DNA of 64,000 nt from Paraburkholderia kirstenboschensis (GTDB lineage: Bacteria; Pseudomonadota; Gammaproteobacteria; Burkholderiales; Burkholderiaceae). The stretch is from positions 186,001-250,000 of the forward strand of contig NZ_CAJHCR010000008.1 of NCBI RefSeq assembly GCF_904848585.1. Direction: 5' to 3'. This document shows, piece after piece, positions 17,130 to 25,742 of this stretch (within the stretch, counting starts at the first letter, position 1; every line of letters begins with the position of its first letter). The translations under genes were made by a program, and so were the position numbers. Below the pieces are notes generated by a model. It was given only the letters and a program-made list of their open reading frames with translations. It was not told where the DNA came from and did not search any database.

Positions 17130-18785
17130 TCAGGCTCCTTGGGCAAACAGCGCGTCCAGCATCTCGACACTCGGTTCAAAGTTCGCGCACTCGCGGAAGC
17201 CTTGCTGCAGGAAGGCTTCCATCCGCGGATACAGCGCGATTGCGCGGTCGAGCAACGCGTCGCGTCCGCTCGAATAAGCACCCACGTTGATCAGATCGCG
17301 GTTGCGCTGATAGCGCGACAGCATCTGCTTGAACATACGCGTTTTGTCCAGATGGTTATCGTCGATCAGCGCGGTCATTGCCCGGCTAATCGACGCTTCG
17401 ATGTCGATTGCCGGATAGTGGCCGGCTTCCGCGAGCGAGCGCGACAGCACGATGTGGCCGTCGAGAATCGCGCGCGCCGAGTCCGCAATCGGGTCCTGCT
17501 GATCGTCGCCTTCGGTCAGCACCGTGTAGAACGCGGTAATCGAGCCGCCGCCCGCGGGGCCGTTGCCGGTACGCTCGACGAGCGCCGGCAGCTTCGCGAA
17601 CACAGAAGGCGGGTAGCCCTTGGTCGCGGGCGGCTCGCCGACGGCCAGCGCGATTTCGCGCTGTGCCATCGCGTAACGGGTCAGCGAATCCATCAGCAGC
17701 AGCACGTGCTTGCCCTGATCGCGGAAATATTCGGCGAGCGACGTCGAGTACGACGCGGCCTGCATCCGCAAAAGCGGTGAGACGTCGGCCGGCGCGGCGA
17801 TCACGACGGAGCGCGCGAGCCCTTCCTCGCCAAGAATCTGTTCGATGAATTCCTTCACTTCGCGGCCGCGTTCGCCGATCAGTCCGATCACGATCACTTC
17901 GGCGCTGGTGTAGCGCGCCATCGTGCCGAGCAGCACTGATTTACCGACGCCCGAGCCTGCGAAAAGCCCCATGCGCTGGCCGCGTCCCACGGTCAAGAGC
18001 GCGTTGATCGCGCGCACGCCGACGTCGAGCACCTTGTGGATCGGCTCGCGGTTCAGCGGATTGATGACCGGCGCGGACAGCGGCGCATCGGCATGCGCGC
18101 CGAGCGGGCCGAGTCCGTCGAGCGGGCGGCCGGACGCATCGAGCACGCGGCCGAGCAGTTCCCAGCCGACCGGCAGACGCTTCGCGCCCGCCATCGGATC
18201 GGCGATCGGCGCGCTTTCGAGCGGGTAGACGCGCGCGCCTGGCAACAGGCCGATCACTTCGGTAGTCGGCATCAGAAACAGCTTGTCGCCGGAGAAGCCG
18301 ACAACTTCCGCTTCCGCCATCGGCAGCGAACTGCCCGGCGGCAGTTCGATCATCACTTCGGCGCCTACCGAAAGGCGCAATCCGACGGCTTCGAGCACGA
18401 GACCGGCGGCGCGCGTCAGGCGTCCGCAGGCGCGCATCGGCTTCGCAATCGCGTTGCGCGCGCGCAGTGCGTCGAGCCGGCCGCGCCAGGCTTGCATATG
18501 CGGATTGCTGTCGAGCGCGGGGTCGTACGCAGCAGGCGTGGCGGCGCTTGCTGCCTTGGCGGCGGCGGAACTCGCACCCATACCGGCGCCCGCAGCCGGT
18601 GCCGACTCGCGGCTCGCGGCCGCGCCCGTCACCGGATGAGCGTGACCCGCGTCAGCCGCAGTCGAGACTGCGTCCGCGAACGGCGTGTCCGCGAGCGCCT
18701 CGGCGCCGAACGACGCCAGCGCCAGCTCGCGTTCGAGCGGCGTCAGGTCGCTTGCGCGGATTTCCTCGAGCGTCGGCTTCACCAT
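17130..18785 (-). CDS. fliI: Flagellum-specific ATPase FliI
   Basis: FliI hydrolyses ATP to help load and unfold export substrates at the flagellar gate. The ATPase core has the Walker A motif GSGVGKS at 277-283, the GERGREV block at about 304-310 and the Walker B VLLLMD at 361-366. At 551 residues it is about 95 longer than the Salmonella protein (456). The excess is an Ala-rich N-terminal region (about 30-95) before the usual start of homology (MQAWRGRLDALRARN). The 7-bp overlap with fliH and the FliI-like first 25 residues support the long start. Confidence 0.95.
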   Translation of the reverse strand: MVKPTLEEIRASDLTPLERELALASFGAEALADTPFADAVSTAADAGHAHPVTGAAASRESAPAAGAGMGASSAAAKAASAATPAAYDPALDSNPHMQAWRGRLDALRARNAIAKPMRACGRLTRAAGLVLEAVGLRLSVGAEVMIELPPGSSLPMAEAEVVGFSGDKLFLMPTTEVIGLLPGARVYPLESAPIADPMAGAKRLPVGWELLGRVLDASGRPLDGLGPLGAHADAPLSAPVINPLNREPIHKVLDVGVRAINALLTVGRGQRMGLFAGSGVGKSVLLGTMARYTSAEVIVIGLIGERGREVKEFIEQILGEEGLARSVVIAAPADVSPLLRMQAASYSTSLAEYFRDQGKHVLLLMDSLTRYAMAQREIALAVGEPPATKGYPPSVFAKLPALVERTGNGPAGGGSITAFYTVLTEGDDQQDPIADSARAILDGHIVLSRSLAEAGHYPAIDIEASISRAMTALIDDNHLDKTRMFKQMLSRYQRNRDLINVGAYSSGRDALLDRAIALYPRMEAFLQQGFRECANFEPSVEMLDALFAQGA

Positions 18786-19456
18786 GTACTCACTCTGCCG
18801 AGTGCCGCGGCAACGCGTTCCCAGCGTGTATCGATGCCCGCGTCCACCTCGCCGCTGCCGGCCTGCGCGCGGCAGCCGCCACGCTCCACGGCCGGATCGG
18901 TGCGCACGGTCCAGCCGCGCGTTTGCAATTCTTCCATCAGATACGCTTCGACCACCGGCAGATCGGCGGGACTCACGATCAACGCGGGCGCGCCGGTCAG
19001 CGCCGGTTCGGCGGCGAGCACCTCGCGCGCGGCCGCGATCAGCGCGGTCGGGTCGTGCTGCACGTGCTGGCGCACCACCTGTTGCGCGATGTCGAGCGCG
19101 AGTGCGACGAGCGTTTCCGAAATGGCGCCTTGCGCGCCGTCTAGCGCGGCCTTGAAGGTCTCGGCGAGCGCAGCGAGTCGCGCAGCTTCCTCGCGCGCTT
19201 CGCTTCTGCCCTGTTCAAAGCCTTGCGCGTGGCCCTGGTCGTAACCCGCCTGATAGCCGAGCGCCTGACCGGCCACGTGGCCGGATGCGATGCCCTGCGC
19301 GTGCGCGGCTTCGCGCAGGCGCTCGAGCTCGGCTTCGAAAGCCGCTTCGTCGATTTCGGACGTGGGCGGCGCCGGCGGCACCGGATCGAACGAGGCCATC
19401 TCCCAGCGCTGGTAGGCCGAGAGGCTTTCCTTTGCCGTGGAGTTGCGATTAGACAT
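18779..19456 (-). CDS. fliH: Flagellar assembly protein FliH
   Basis: FliH is the peripheral stalk and regulator of FliI and anchors it to FliN. The product is 225 residues. It has a conserved N-terminal AYQRWEMASFDP segment and an Ala/Gln/Gly-rich middle with the GxxxG-type repeats typical of FliH (SGHVAGQALGYQAGYDQGHAQG). The C-terminal domain (ALDIAQQVVRQHV) resembles the ATP synthase delta subunit. The ATG at 19456, behind GGAAG and overlapping the end of fliG by 8 bp, is preferred over in-frame starts at 19462 and 19480. Confidence 0.93.
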   Translation of the reverse strand: MSNRNSTAKESLSAYQRWEMASFDPVPPAPPTSEIDEAAFEAELERLREAAHAQGIASGHVAGQALGYQAGYDQGHAQGFEQGRSEAREEAARLAALAETFKAALDGAQGAISETLVALALDIAQQVVRQHVQHDPTALIAAAREVLAAEPALTGAPALIVSPADLPVVEAYLMEELQTRGWTVRTDPAVERGGCRAQAGSGEVDAGIDTRWERVAAALGRVSTW

Positions 19457-20444
19457 ATGCATCTTCCGCCTTGCCGCCAATCACGATCTGGCCGCTTTCT
19501 GCCAGGTTGCGCACGATCTGCAGGATGCGGCGCTGTTGCGTCTCGACTTCGGAGACGCGAACCGGGCCGCGCGCGTCGAGGTCTTCCGCGAGCAGCTCGG
19601 CTGCACGCTGCGACATGTTCGACAGGAACTTCTGACGCAGTGCCGGTGCCGCGCCCTTCAGCGAGATGATCAGCGCCTCGGATTCGACTTCCTTCAGCAG
19701 CAGCTGGATCGCGCGGTCTTCCAGGTCGAGCAGGTTCTCGAACACGAACATCTGATCGACGATCTTTTGCGCGAGCTCCGCGTCGTACTGGCGGACGTTC
19801 TCGATGACGCCTTCCTCGTGGTTGCTCGACATGAAGTTGAGAATTTCCGCCGCCGTGCGAATGCCGCCCATCGGGCTGCGCTTCAGGTTGTCGCTACCCG
19901 ACAGCAGATGCGTGAGCACGTCGTCGAGTTCGCGCAGCGCGGCCGGCTGGATGCCGTCGAGCGTCGCAATTCGCAACAGCACGTCGTTACGCAGACGGTC
20001 CGTGAAGCACGCGACGATTTCCGACGCCTGATCGCGGTCGAGGTGAACGAGAATCGTCGCGATGATCTGCGGGTGCTCGTTCTTGATCAGTTCAGCGACC
20101 GCCGGCGAGTCCATCCACTTCAGGCCCTCGATACCGCTGGTATCGCTGCCTTGCAAGATCCGGTCGATGATCGCGCCGGCCTTGTCGTCGCCGAGCGCCT
20201 TCGTCAGTACTGAACGGATGTACTCGTTTGAGTCGAGCGACATGCCGGTGTGCTTTTCCGCCTCGCGCACGAACTCGTGCAGCACCACGTCGATCTCGTC
20301 GCGCGTCACGGCCTTCATGGCGGCCATTGCGACACCGATCTTCTGAACTTCACGCGGTCCAAGGAACTTGAACACTTGCGCGGCTTCTTCCTCGCCGATC
20401 GACATCAGCAGAAGCGCGCTCTTCATTACGCCTTCAGCGCTCAT
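19449..20444 (-). CDS. fliG: Flagellar motor switch protein FliG
   Basis: FliG is the upper C-ring protein that meets the stator and generates torque. The 331-residue product shows the N-terminal domain that binds FliF, the middle domain with the EHPQ motif (ELIKNEHPQIIATILVHLD), and the C-terminal torque helix (LEDRAIQLLLKEVESEALIISLKGA). Length equals the enteric protein (331). It overlaps fliF by 11 bp and fliH by 8 bp, so translation is tightly coupled. Confidence 0.97.
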   Translation of the reverse strand: MSAEGVMKSALLLMSIGEEEAAQVFKFLGPREVQKIGVAMAAMKAVTRDEIDVVLHEFVREAEKHTGMSLDSNEYIRSVLTKALGDDKAGAIIDRILQGSDTSGIEGLKWMDSPAVAELIKNEHPQIIATILVHLDRDQASEIVACFTDRLRNDVLLRIATLDGIQPAALRELDDVLTHLLSGSDNLKRSPMGGIRTAAEILNFMSSNHEEGVIENVRQYDAELAQKIVDQMFVFENLLDLEDRAIQLLLKEVESEALIISLKGAAPALRQKFLSNMSQRAAELLAEDLDARGPVRVSEVETQQRRILQIVRNLAESGQIVIGGKAEDAYV

Positions 20445-22233
20445 CGGTCACCCAATTTTTGACGACTGTTGCAACGATCTTCGGATCCTGGCGCGCGATG
20501 CTGCGTGCGAACTCCAGATTCCGCTCATATTTGTGTTTCGCGTTTTCCAGCGCCAGCAGTTCGCTGTCGCCGCTATCTATTTCGACGGTGCCGTTGGCGC
20601 GTTCCGCGCTCGGGATGCCGTCGAGCAGGATCGGCTCGTCCGGCGACGGCAGCGCCGCGGCGGCGACCGGTTCCGGCGGCGGGAAGGCGCGGCGCAGCGC
20701 GGGCTTCACCATCACGAAGTAGAGGAACAGGGCTACGGCGCCGATGCCGAGATACGTCGCGATCTGCTTGTACAGAGCCAACATGTCATGCGTGCGCCAC
20801 CATGGCAGGTCCGCGTTCGGGTCCAGGTCGGCGGTGAACGGGCTGTTGACCACGTTGACCGAGTCGCCGCGCTGCGCGTCGAAGCCCATCGCATCCTTCA
20901 CGAGCTGGTTGACCTGCGCGAGCTTGTCGGCGGTGACCGGCTGCATCGTCGCGTGACCCTTGCCGTCGACCACGCGCAGATAGTTGACCACCACCGCCAC
21001 CGACAGACGCTTGATGCCGCCCATCGGCTGCTCTAGGTGACGCACGGTCTTGTCGAGCTCGTAGTTCGTGGTCATGTCCTTACGATCGCTGACGGGTGTC
21101 GTCGTCACGCCGCCGCTCGCGCCGTTGGGCGCATTGATCGGCGCGGAGGCCGGCTGCGGCGGCTGATTCGACAGCGCGCCCGGCACGCCCGAAGCGCCGC
21201 CTTGCGACATTTCGGTCGCGGTGCTCGACTGCTGGCTGCGGATCGCCGCCTGTTGCGGGTTGCCGTTCGGGCCGTAGTTTTCCGAAGTCTGTTCGGTGCG
21301 CGAGAAGTCGATGTCGGCGCTCACCTGCGAATGCGCATTGCCGGCGCCGAAGAGCGGCGCGAGAATCGCGTCGATGCGCTGCTGCGTGCTGCGTTCGATC
21401 TGCTGGCGATACTTCAGTTGCGACGCATCGAGCCCGCCGGCAACCGACGGCTGCGTCAACAGGTTGCCGTCCTGATCGAGAATGGTCACGCCCTTGACCG
21501 GCATTTCCGGCACTGCGGAAGACACCATGTGCGTGATCGCCAGCACCTGGCCTTCGTCGAGCGCGCGGCCCGGATAGAGATTGACGAGCACCGACGCCGA
21601 CGGCGCTTCCTTGTCGCGCACGAACACGGAGGGCTTCGGAATCGCCAGATGCACGCGGGCCGACTTGACCGACGAAACGGATTCGATCGTGCGTTCCAGC
21701 TCGCCTTCCAGCGCGCGCTGATAGTTGATCTGCTCGGCGAACTGGCTGATGCCGAACTTCTGGTTGTCCATCAGTTCGAAGCCGACCGAGCCGCTCTTCG
21801 GCAGGCCTTGCGATGCGAGGCGCAGGCGCATCTCATGCACCTGTTCCGCCGGCACGAGGATCGCACCGCCCGACTCGGAGAACTTGTACGGAATGTTGGC
21901 CTGCTGCAGCGCGGTGATGATCGCACCGCCGTCGCGATCGGACAGATTGCTGTAGAGCACCTTGTAGTCCGGCGCGCGCGACCACAGGAACAGGCCCGCC
22001 ACTATGGCCACAAGCAGCGCCACCGCGAAAATCAGCGGGGCGCGCGGGTTGCCGCGCATTTGCGCGAGGCCCGACAGGCGCTGGCCGAAATTGCCGCCGA
22101 GGCCGCCACCGAGGCCGCCCAGGTCTGCGTTACCGCCGGGCTGACCGGCGCCCGCCGCCGCCGCGCCGGGCTGTGCGCCGGCGAGGCCCATGCGGGCGTC
22201 GGGGTTGATCAAAGAGTTGGCTGACGAATCCAT
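20434..22233 (-). CDS. fliF: Flagellar MS-ring protein FliF
   Basis: FliF builds the MS ring in the inner membrane, the base on which the motor assembles. The 599-residue product has a Gly-rich N-terminal cytoplasmic region and a first membrane helix at about 65-85. The secretin-like ring-building domains follow (VLYSNLSDRDGGAIITALQQ; KSARVHLAIPKPSVFVRDKE). A second helix lies near 485-505, and the C-terminal FliG-binding tail ends VKNWVTDER. It is the first gene of fliFGHIJK and diverges from fliE. Confidence 0.97.
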   Translation of the reverse strand: MDSSANSLINPDARMGLAGAQPGAAAAGAGQPGGNADLGGLGGGLGGNFGQRLSGLAQMRGNPRAPLIFAVALLVAIVAGLFLWSRAPDYKVLYSNLSDRDGGAIITALQQANIPYKFSESGGAILVPAEQVHEMRLRLASQGLPKSGSVGFELMDNQKFGISQFAEQINYQRALEGELERTIESVSSVKSARVHLAIPKPSVFVRDKEAPSASVLVNLYPGRALDEGQVLAITHMVSSAVPEMPVKGVTILDQDGNLLTQPSVAGGLDASQLKYRQQIERSTQQRIDAILAPLFGAGNAHSQVSADIDFSRTEQTSENYGPNGNPQQAAIRSQQSSTATEMSQGGASGVPGALSNQPPQPASAPINAPNGASGGVTTTPVSDRKDMTTNYELDKTVRHLEQPMGGIKRLSVAVVVNYLRVVDGKGHATMQPVTADKLAQVNQLVKDAMGFDAQRGDSVNVVNSPFTADLDPNADLPWWRTHDMLALYKQIATYLGIGAVALFLYFVMVKPALRRAFPPPEPVAAAALPSPDEPILLDGIPSAERANGTVEIDSGDSELLALENAKHKYERNLEFARSIARQDPKIVATVVKNWVTDER

Positions 22234-22386
22234 GCGTCGGGTTTCTCCGGGAAGCCTTTTGCGTTCTGCCGCTCAACCGCACCGAGGCTCGGCGGGAGTA
22301 TGGACAGATACTTTCACGACTGAAATTATCCGCACGGCAGGCGCGCGCGATTGCTTGAATAGAGCCGGGTTTCCCCCCTAGTTTCG

Positions 22387-22405
22387 GGGCTTTCCAGGAA
22401 AGCCC
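22387..22405. promoter_or_regulatory. 19-bp dyad in the fliF-fliE divergent intergenic region
   Basis: GGGCTTTCC and GGAAAGCCC are perfect reverse complements around a single A. The spacing is too tight for an RNA hairpin, so a DNA-binding site for a dimeric regulator is more likely. It lies 65 bp before the fliE ATG and about 150 bp before the fliF start. The regulator is unknown. Confidence 0.45.
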
Positions 22406-22469
22406 GCTGCTATGCTTTCGTCCAGATCGGTACGGTTTGGTCGTGCCGCTCGTCATTCCTGGAGAGAAC

Positions 22470-22820
22470 ATGACTTTGCCCGTGAACGCGCTTTCGTCGG
22501 CGCTGCAACAATTGCAGTCGATGGCGGCGCACGCCGCCGGCGGCAGCACCGCCGCGACCGGCGCTTCGGCCGCAGGCGAGTCCGGCGCGGCTACTACCGG
22601 CGGTTTTGCGTCGGCACTGAAGGCTTCGTTGGACAAGATCAGCGGCGATCAGACCAAGGCGGTCGGCGAATCGCAGGCGTTCGAGCTTGGCGCGTCGAAT
22701 GTGTCGCTGAACGACGTGATGGTCGACATGCAGAAGGCGAACGTTGGCTTCCAGTTCGGCCTGCAGGTGCGCAACAAGCTGGTGTCCGCCTATAACGACA
22801 TCATGCAGATGCAGGTCTGA
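22470..22820 (+). CDS. fliE: Flagellar MS ring-rod junction protein FliE
   Basis: FliE joins the MS ring to the rod and is the first secreted rod component. The product is 116 residues with an Ala/Gly-rich N-terminal half. The conserved C-terminal helices are VGESQAFELGASNVSLNDVM and FQFGLQVRNKLVSAYNDIMQ, which mark FliE. The ATG at 22470 sits behind a good GGAGAGAA site; the frame is open 11 codons further but without such a site. It is divergent from fliF. Confidence 0.95.
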   Translation: MTLPVNALSSALQQLQSMAAHAAGGSTAATGASAAGESGAATTGGFASALKASLDKISGDQTKAVGESQAFELGASNVSLNDVMVDMQKANVGFQFGLQVRNKLVSAYNDIMQMQV

Positions 22821-22945
22821 ACGAGGCCGTGGCCGCGGCGGCAAGAATGTTCCGCCCGCCCGGCTGCAACTGCCCGCGTGACACGCGCCGCGCGGCCCCC
22901 AAGGGGATCGCGCGACCTGGCCCCTTAATCCTCCTTACACCGGCC

Positions 22946-22973
22946 TAAAGCTTTTTCGCTGCGTATCCGATAA
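22946..22973 (+). promoter_or_regulatory. Sigma-28-like promoter upstream of fliST
   Basis: TAAAGCTT and TCCGATAA match the FliA elements TAAAGTTT and GCCGATAA with one difference each. The spacer is 12 bases instead of 11. It lies 86 bp before the fliS ATG. The longer spacer lowers confidence, but the position before a late flagellar operon fits. Confidence 0.6.
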
Positions 22974-23059
22974 CCAGATACAGGCATGAATCGGGGTGCG
23001 CTTACGCATCGCGATGGGCTGCCACGACCAACCGTAGTTGCAATTGAGGAGGAGCGCCG

Positions 23060-23494
23060 ATGTTTTCCCCAGGACACTCTGGAGCCAATGCGTATGCACG
23101 CGTGGGCGTCGAGACAGGGGTGATGGGCGCGAGTCCGCATCGTCTGATCGTGATGTTGTATCAGGGGGCCCGGCAGGCAATCGCGCAAGCGCGGATGCAC
23201 TTGCAGCAGGCCAATGTGCCCGGTCGTGGAGAGGCGATCGGCAAGGCGATTCAGATCGTCGAAAGCGGGCTGCAACAGTCGCTCAACCTTGAGGTGGGCG
23301 GCGAGATTGCACAGCGGCTGAACGCGCTATATAGCTATATGTCGCGCCGGCTGCTCGAAGCCAACATAAAAGAGAGCGAGGCAATGCTGGTCGAAGTAGA
23401 CGGCCTGCTGGCTACGCTCGAAGAGGCATGGATCGGGATTGCCCCGGAGATAGCGCGGATGGCTGCTCAGCCGGCCGCGGAAAGCATGAGATGA
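23060..23494 (+). CDS. fliS: Flagellin export chaperone FliS
   Basis: FliS binds newly made flagellin in the cytoplasm and delivers it to FlhA. The 144-residue product has the FliS core, with SPHRLIVMLYQGARQAIAQA at residues 26-45, ALYSYMSRRLLEANIKES, and the C-terminal EVDGLLATLEEAW. Length is near the family norm (about 130-140). The ATG follows GAGGAGGAG. Its TGA overlaps the fliT ATG (ATGA). Confidence 0.95.
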   Translation: MFSPGHSGANAYARVGVETGVMGASPHRLIVMLYQGARQAIAQARMHLQQANVPGRGEAIGKAIQIVESGLQQSLNLEVGGEIAQRLNALYSYMSRRLLEANIKESEAMLVEVDGLLATLEEAWIGIAPEIARMAAQPAAESMR

Positions 23495-23817
23495 CATCGA
23501 ACGCAGAATACTTTGCCCGCTACGAGGCCATTGCAGCGTTGTCCTGCCGCATGTTGATGGCTGCCCGACGTGCCCTGTGGAACGATCTGGTCCACTTGCA
23601 GGATGAATACCGGCTGCTCGTCGACGCGCTGAAAGAGGCGGAGACGGGCGTCAAGCTCGACGAGACGGAACGCCTGCGCAAGTACGCGCTGATCCGGCAA
23701 ATCCTCGCCGACGACGCCGCGATCCGCGACCTGGCCAATCCGAGCCTCGCCAAACTGTCGGCGTTGTTCGGGGGCCGGCCGTCGCGGGTGCTCAAGGAGT
23801 TGTACGGGGCGCGCTGA
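23491..23817 (+). CDS. fliT: Flagellar export chaperone FliT
   Basis: FliT chaperones the filament cap FliD and, in enterics, also restrains FlhDC. The product is 108 residues, all helical, with no membrane segment. FliT is a poorly conserved family. The assignment rests on size, on the helical pattern (YEAIAALSCRMLMAARRALW; DETERLRKYALIRQILADDA) and on the 4-bp overlap with fliS. An N-terminal extension to 23428 is fliS sequence out of frame. Confidence 0.85.
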   Translation: MTSNAEYFARYEAIAALSCRMLMAARRALWNDLVHLQDEYRLLVDALKEAETGVKLDETERLRKYALIRQILADDAAIRDLANPSLAKLSALFGGRPSRVLKELYGAR

Positions 23818-23884
23818 GGGTGACCGCAAGGCGTCTGATTGTGTGAATTGAGCGCGTTGCCGCCAATGTGATCAAGGAATCGGC

Positions 23885-25348
23885 ATGAACGGAATCGACA
23901 CGGCCGTCGCATCGCTCCTCGCGACCCGCGTCGACAGCCTGCTCAACATTGCCCCCGGCAGCGCGGCCACCACGCAGACGGGCGCGGCCGATGTCGAGAC
24001 CGCGCCGGCAACGCCGGCTCCGGTCGCTCCTTCTGCGCCGCAGCCTTCCGCGCAGACCGCGCTGTCCGCCGTCGCACTGACGCTCAATGCGATCGTGCGC
24101 TCCGGCGGCGAGGCGACGCCCGCTATCGTCGGGCAGTTGCCGATTTGGCCCGCCGCTCCCGCACTCGACGTCGAGGTGGGCGCTTTGCCGCTCTTCGACG
24201 CGCCTGCTCCGTCCAACATCGCTTCCAACGCCGCAGCTTCCGCGGCCACCGCCAATGTCGCGGCGGCCCAGGTGCCGGTGGCGGCGCTCGCAGCCGCGCT
24301 CGCGCACACGGTCGGCGACAGCGGCCTCTTCTACGAAGCGCACCTCGCGCAATGGCTGAGCGGCCAACGCTCGCCGGAGACACTCGCCAGCGAAGCGCAG
24401 AACAAGCTCGTCGCCGCCGCCGCGCAATTGCCGCTGAACTGGACAGGCGATACCGCCGACGCGTCGTCCGCGCAAGCTCCGGCGAGGCAAGGCATGGGCG
24501 CCACGCCGCACGGTTCAGCCGGCGCGGCCGATGCCGGCAGCGCGAATGCGGCGAATCCGAATGCCGCCAACACCGCCGGCCGCCCGATGCCGTCAATCGA
24601 CACCGCGCAGGCCGCGCGCTTCGTCGCCGGTGAAGTGCTGGCGAGTTCCCTCTCGGACCTGAACGGCCAAACGCCCCATGCCGGCCTGCATAACGCAGCC
24701 TCCCCAGCGGCTGACGGCGGGTCGCAGCAGAATCCGCAGGCGGCCGCGGTACATCCCGCGACGGTGCCGCTCGTGCGCCAGCAACTGGATCTGCTCGCGA
24801 CCGGCCAGTTCCGCTGGACCGGCGAAGCATGGCCCGGCGCGAAGCTCGACTGGACCATCGAGCAGGAAGGCGACGAGTGGGACCGTAGCGGCGGCGGCAC
24901 CGCAAGCGAGGACGATCAGCCGTGGCGCACGCGCCTTACATTGTCGCTGCCGACGCTCGGCACCGTCGACGCCGAATTGACGTTGACCGGCATGCGCCTC
25001 GTCGCGCGTGTGCAGGCGAGTCCCGGCGGCGCGGCGCGTCTCGCGATGCAGGGCGAAAGTTTTCGCCAGCGGCTCGCGGCGGCGGGCATTCAGCTCAACG
25101 GTTTGACGATTCGCGAGATCGGCGGCGGTGCGCCTGCCACGGGCGCGGCGGCAGCTGGCGCCGCGGCTGCGGCTCAGGCAGCGGCGTCGGCGTATGCGCG
25201 GTCGGCTTCGGCGGCGAGTCGGGCGGACGCCGCGGCGTCTGCGGCGTCGGGGGGCCCGGCAAGTGCCGCGGCCGGAAAAAGCCGTCGCGCACCGCACGCG
25301 GCTAATGCCGCGACCGCGCCGCTCGACGACTTCGACTGGGACATGTGA
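23885..25348 (+). CDS. Second FliK-like flagellar hook-length control protein
   Basis: The 487-residue product has an Ala/Pro-rich low-complexity N-terminal region, a central globular part and a C-terminal FliK-like domain (about 335-410: LTLSLPTLGTVDAELTLTGM, then FRQRLAAAGIQLNGLTIREI). The tail is Ala-rich. It is distinct from the fliK of the fliFGHIJK operon and lacks that gene's LNPKDLGPLQV wording. Its TGA overlaps the start of flhX by one base (TGATG). Pairing with a FlhB C-domain homologue suggests a second substrate-switch module, by inference only. Confidence 0.75.
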   Translation: MNGIDTAVASLLATRVDSLLNIAPGSAATTQTGAADVETAPATPAPVAPSAPQPSAQTALSAVALTLNAIVRSGGEATPAIVGQLPIWPAAPALDVEVGALPLFDAPAPSNIASNAAASAATANVAAAQVPVAALAAALAHTVGDSGLFYEAHLAQWLSGQRSPETLASEAQNKLVAAAAQLPLNWTGDTADASSAQAPARQGMGATPHGSAGAADAGSANAANPNAANTAGRPMPSIDTAQAARFVAGEVLASSLSDLNGQTPHAGLHNAASPAADGGSQQNPQAAAVHPATVPLVRQQLDLLATGQFRWTGEAWPGAKLDWTIEQEGDEWDRSGGGTASEDDQPWRTRLTLSLPTLGTVDAELTLTGMRLVARVQASPGGAARLAMQGESFRQRLAAAGIQLNGLTIREIGGGAPATGAAAAGAAAAAQAAASAYARSASAASRADAAASAASGGPASAAAGKSRRAPHAANAATAPLDDFDWDM

Positions 25349-25707
25349 TGAGCCGCAAACATCGCCGCAGCGCGGCTGCGCTCGTCTACGACTCACAAGG
25401 CGGCGATCCGGCGCCACGCGTGATCGCCAAGGGCTACGGCATGCTGGCGGAGATGATCGTGCAGCGCGCCAAGGAAGCCGGCCTCTATGTGCACGAAGCG
25501 CCCGAAATGGTCTCGCTGCTTATGCAAGTGGACCTCGACGCGCGCATTCCGCCGCAGCTCTATCAGGCGGTGGCGGAATTGCTGGCGTGGCTGCACCGGC
25601 TGGAAAGCGAGCCGGCACAGGCAGCGCCTGGCGCCGCCCGCACTAGCGCGGACGATGTCACCGACGTGGTCGCGGTCGATATCGAGGGCGCAGCAGGCGC
25701 GCGCTAG
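25348..25707 (+). CDS. flhX: FlhX: stand-alone FlhB C-terminal domain homologue
   Basis: This 119-residue soluble protein matches the cytoplasmic C-terminal region of FlhB/EscU after the autocleavage site. It shows AAALVYDSQGGDPAPRVIAK, LAEMIVQRAKEAGLYVHEAP and IPPQLYQAVAELLAWLHRLE. There are no membrane segments and no NPTH cleavage motif, so it resembles the FlhX-type proteins known to substitute for FlhB-CC in other bacteria. It overlaps the preceding FliK-like gene. The C-terminal 25 residues are Ala-rich and not conserved in kind. Confidence 0.85.
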   Translation: MSRKHRRSAAALVYDSQGGDPAPRVIAKGYGMLAEMIVQRAKEAGLYVHEAPEMVSLLMQVDLDARIPPQLYQAVAELLAWLHRLESEPAQAAPGAARTSADDVTDVVAVDIEGAAGAR

Positions 25708-25742
25708 GTACCCGTCCGGTCAAGCCACGCAGCCGGCCCTGC

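Noticed and set aside
22821..23059. GC-rich hairpin after fliE as a terminator
   Set aside because: The stem around 22890-22915 is imperfect and has no T-tract.
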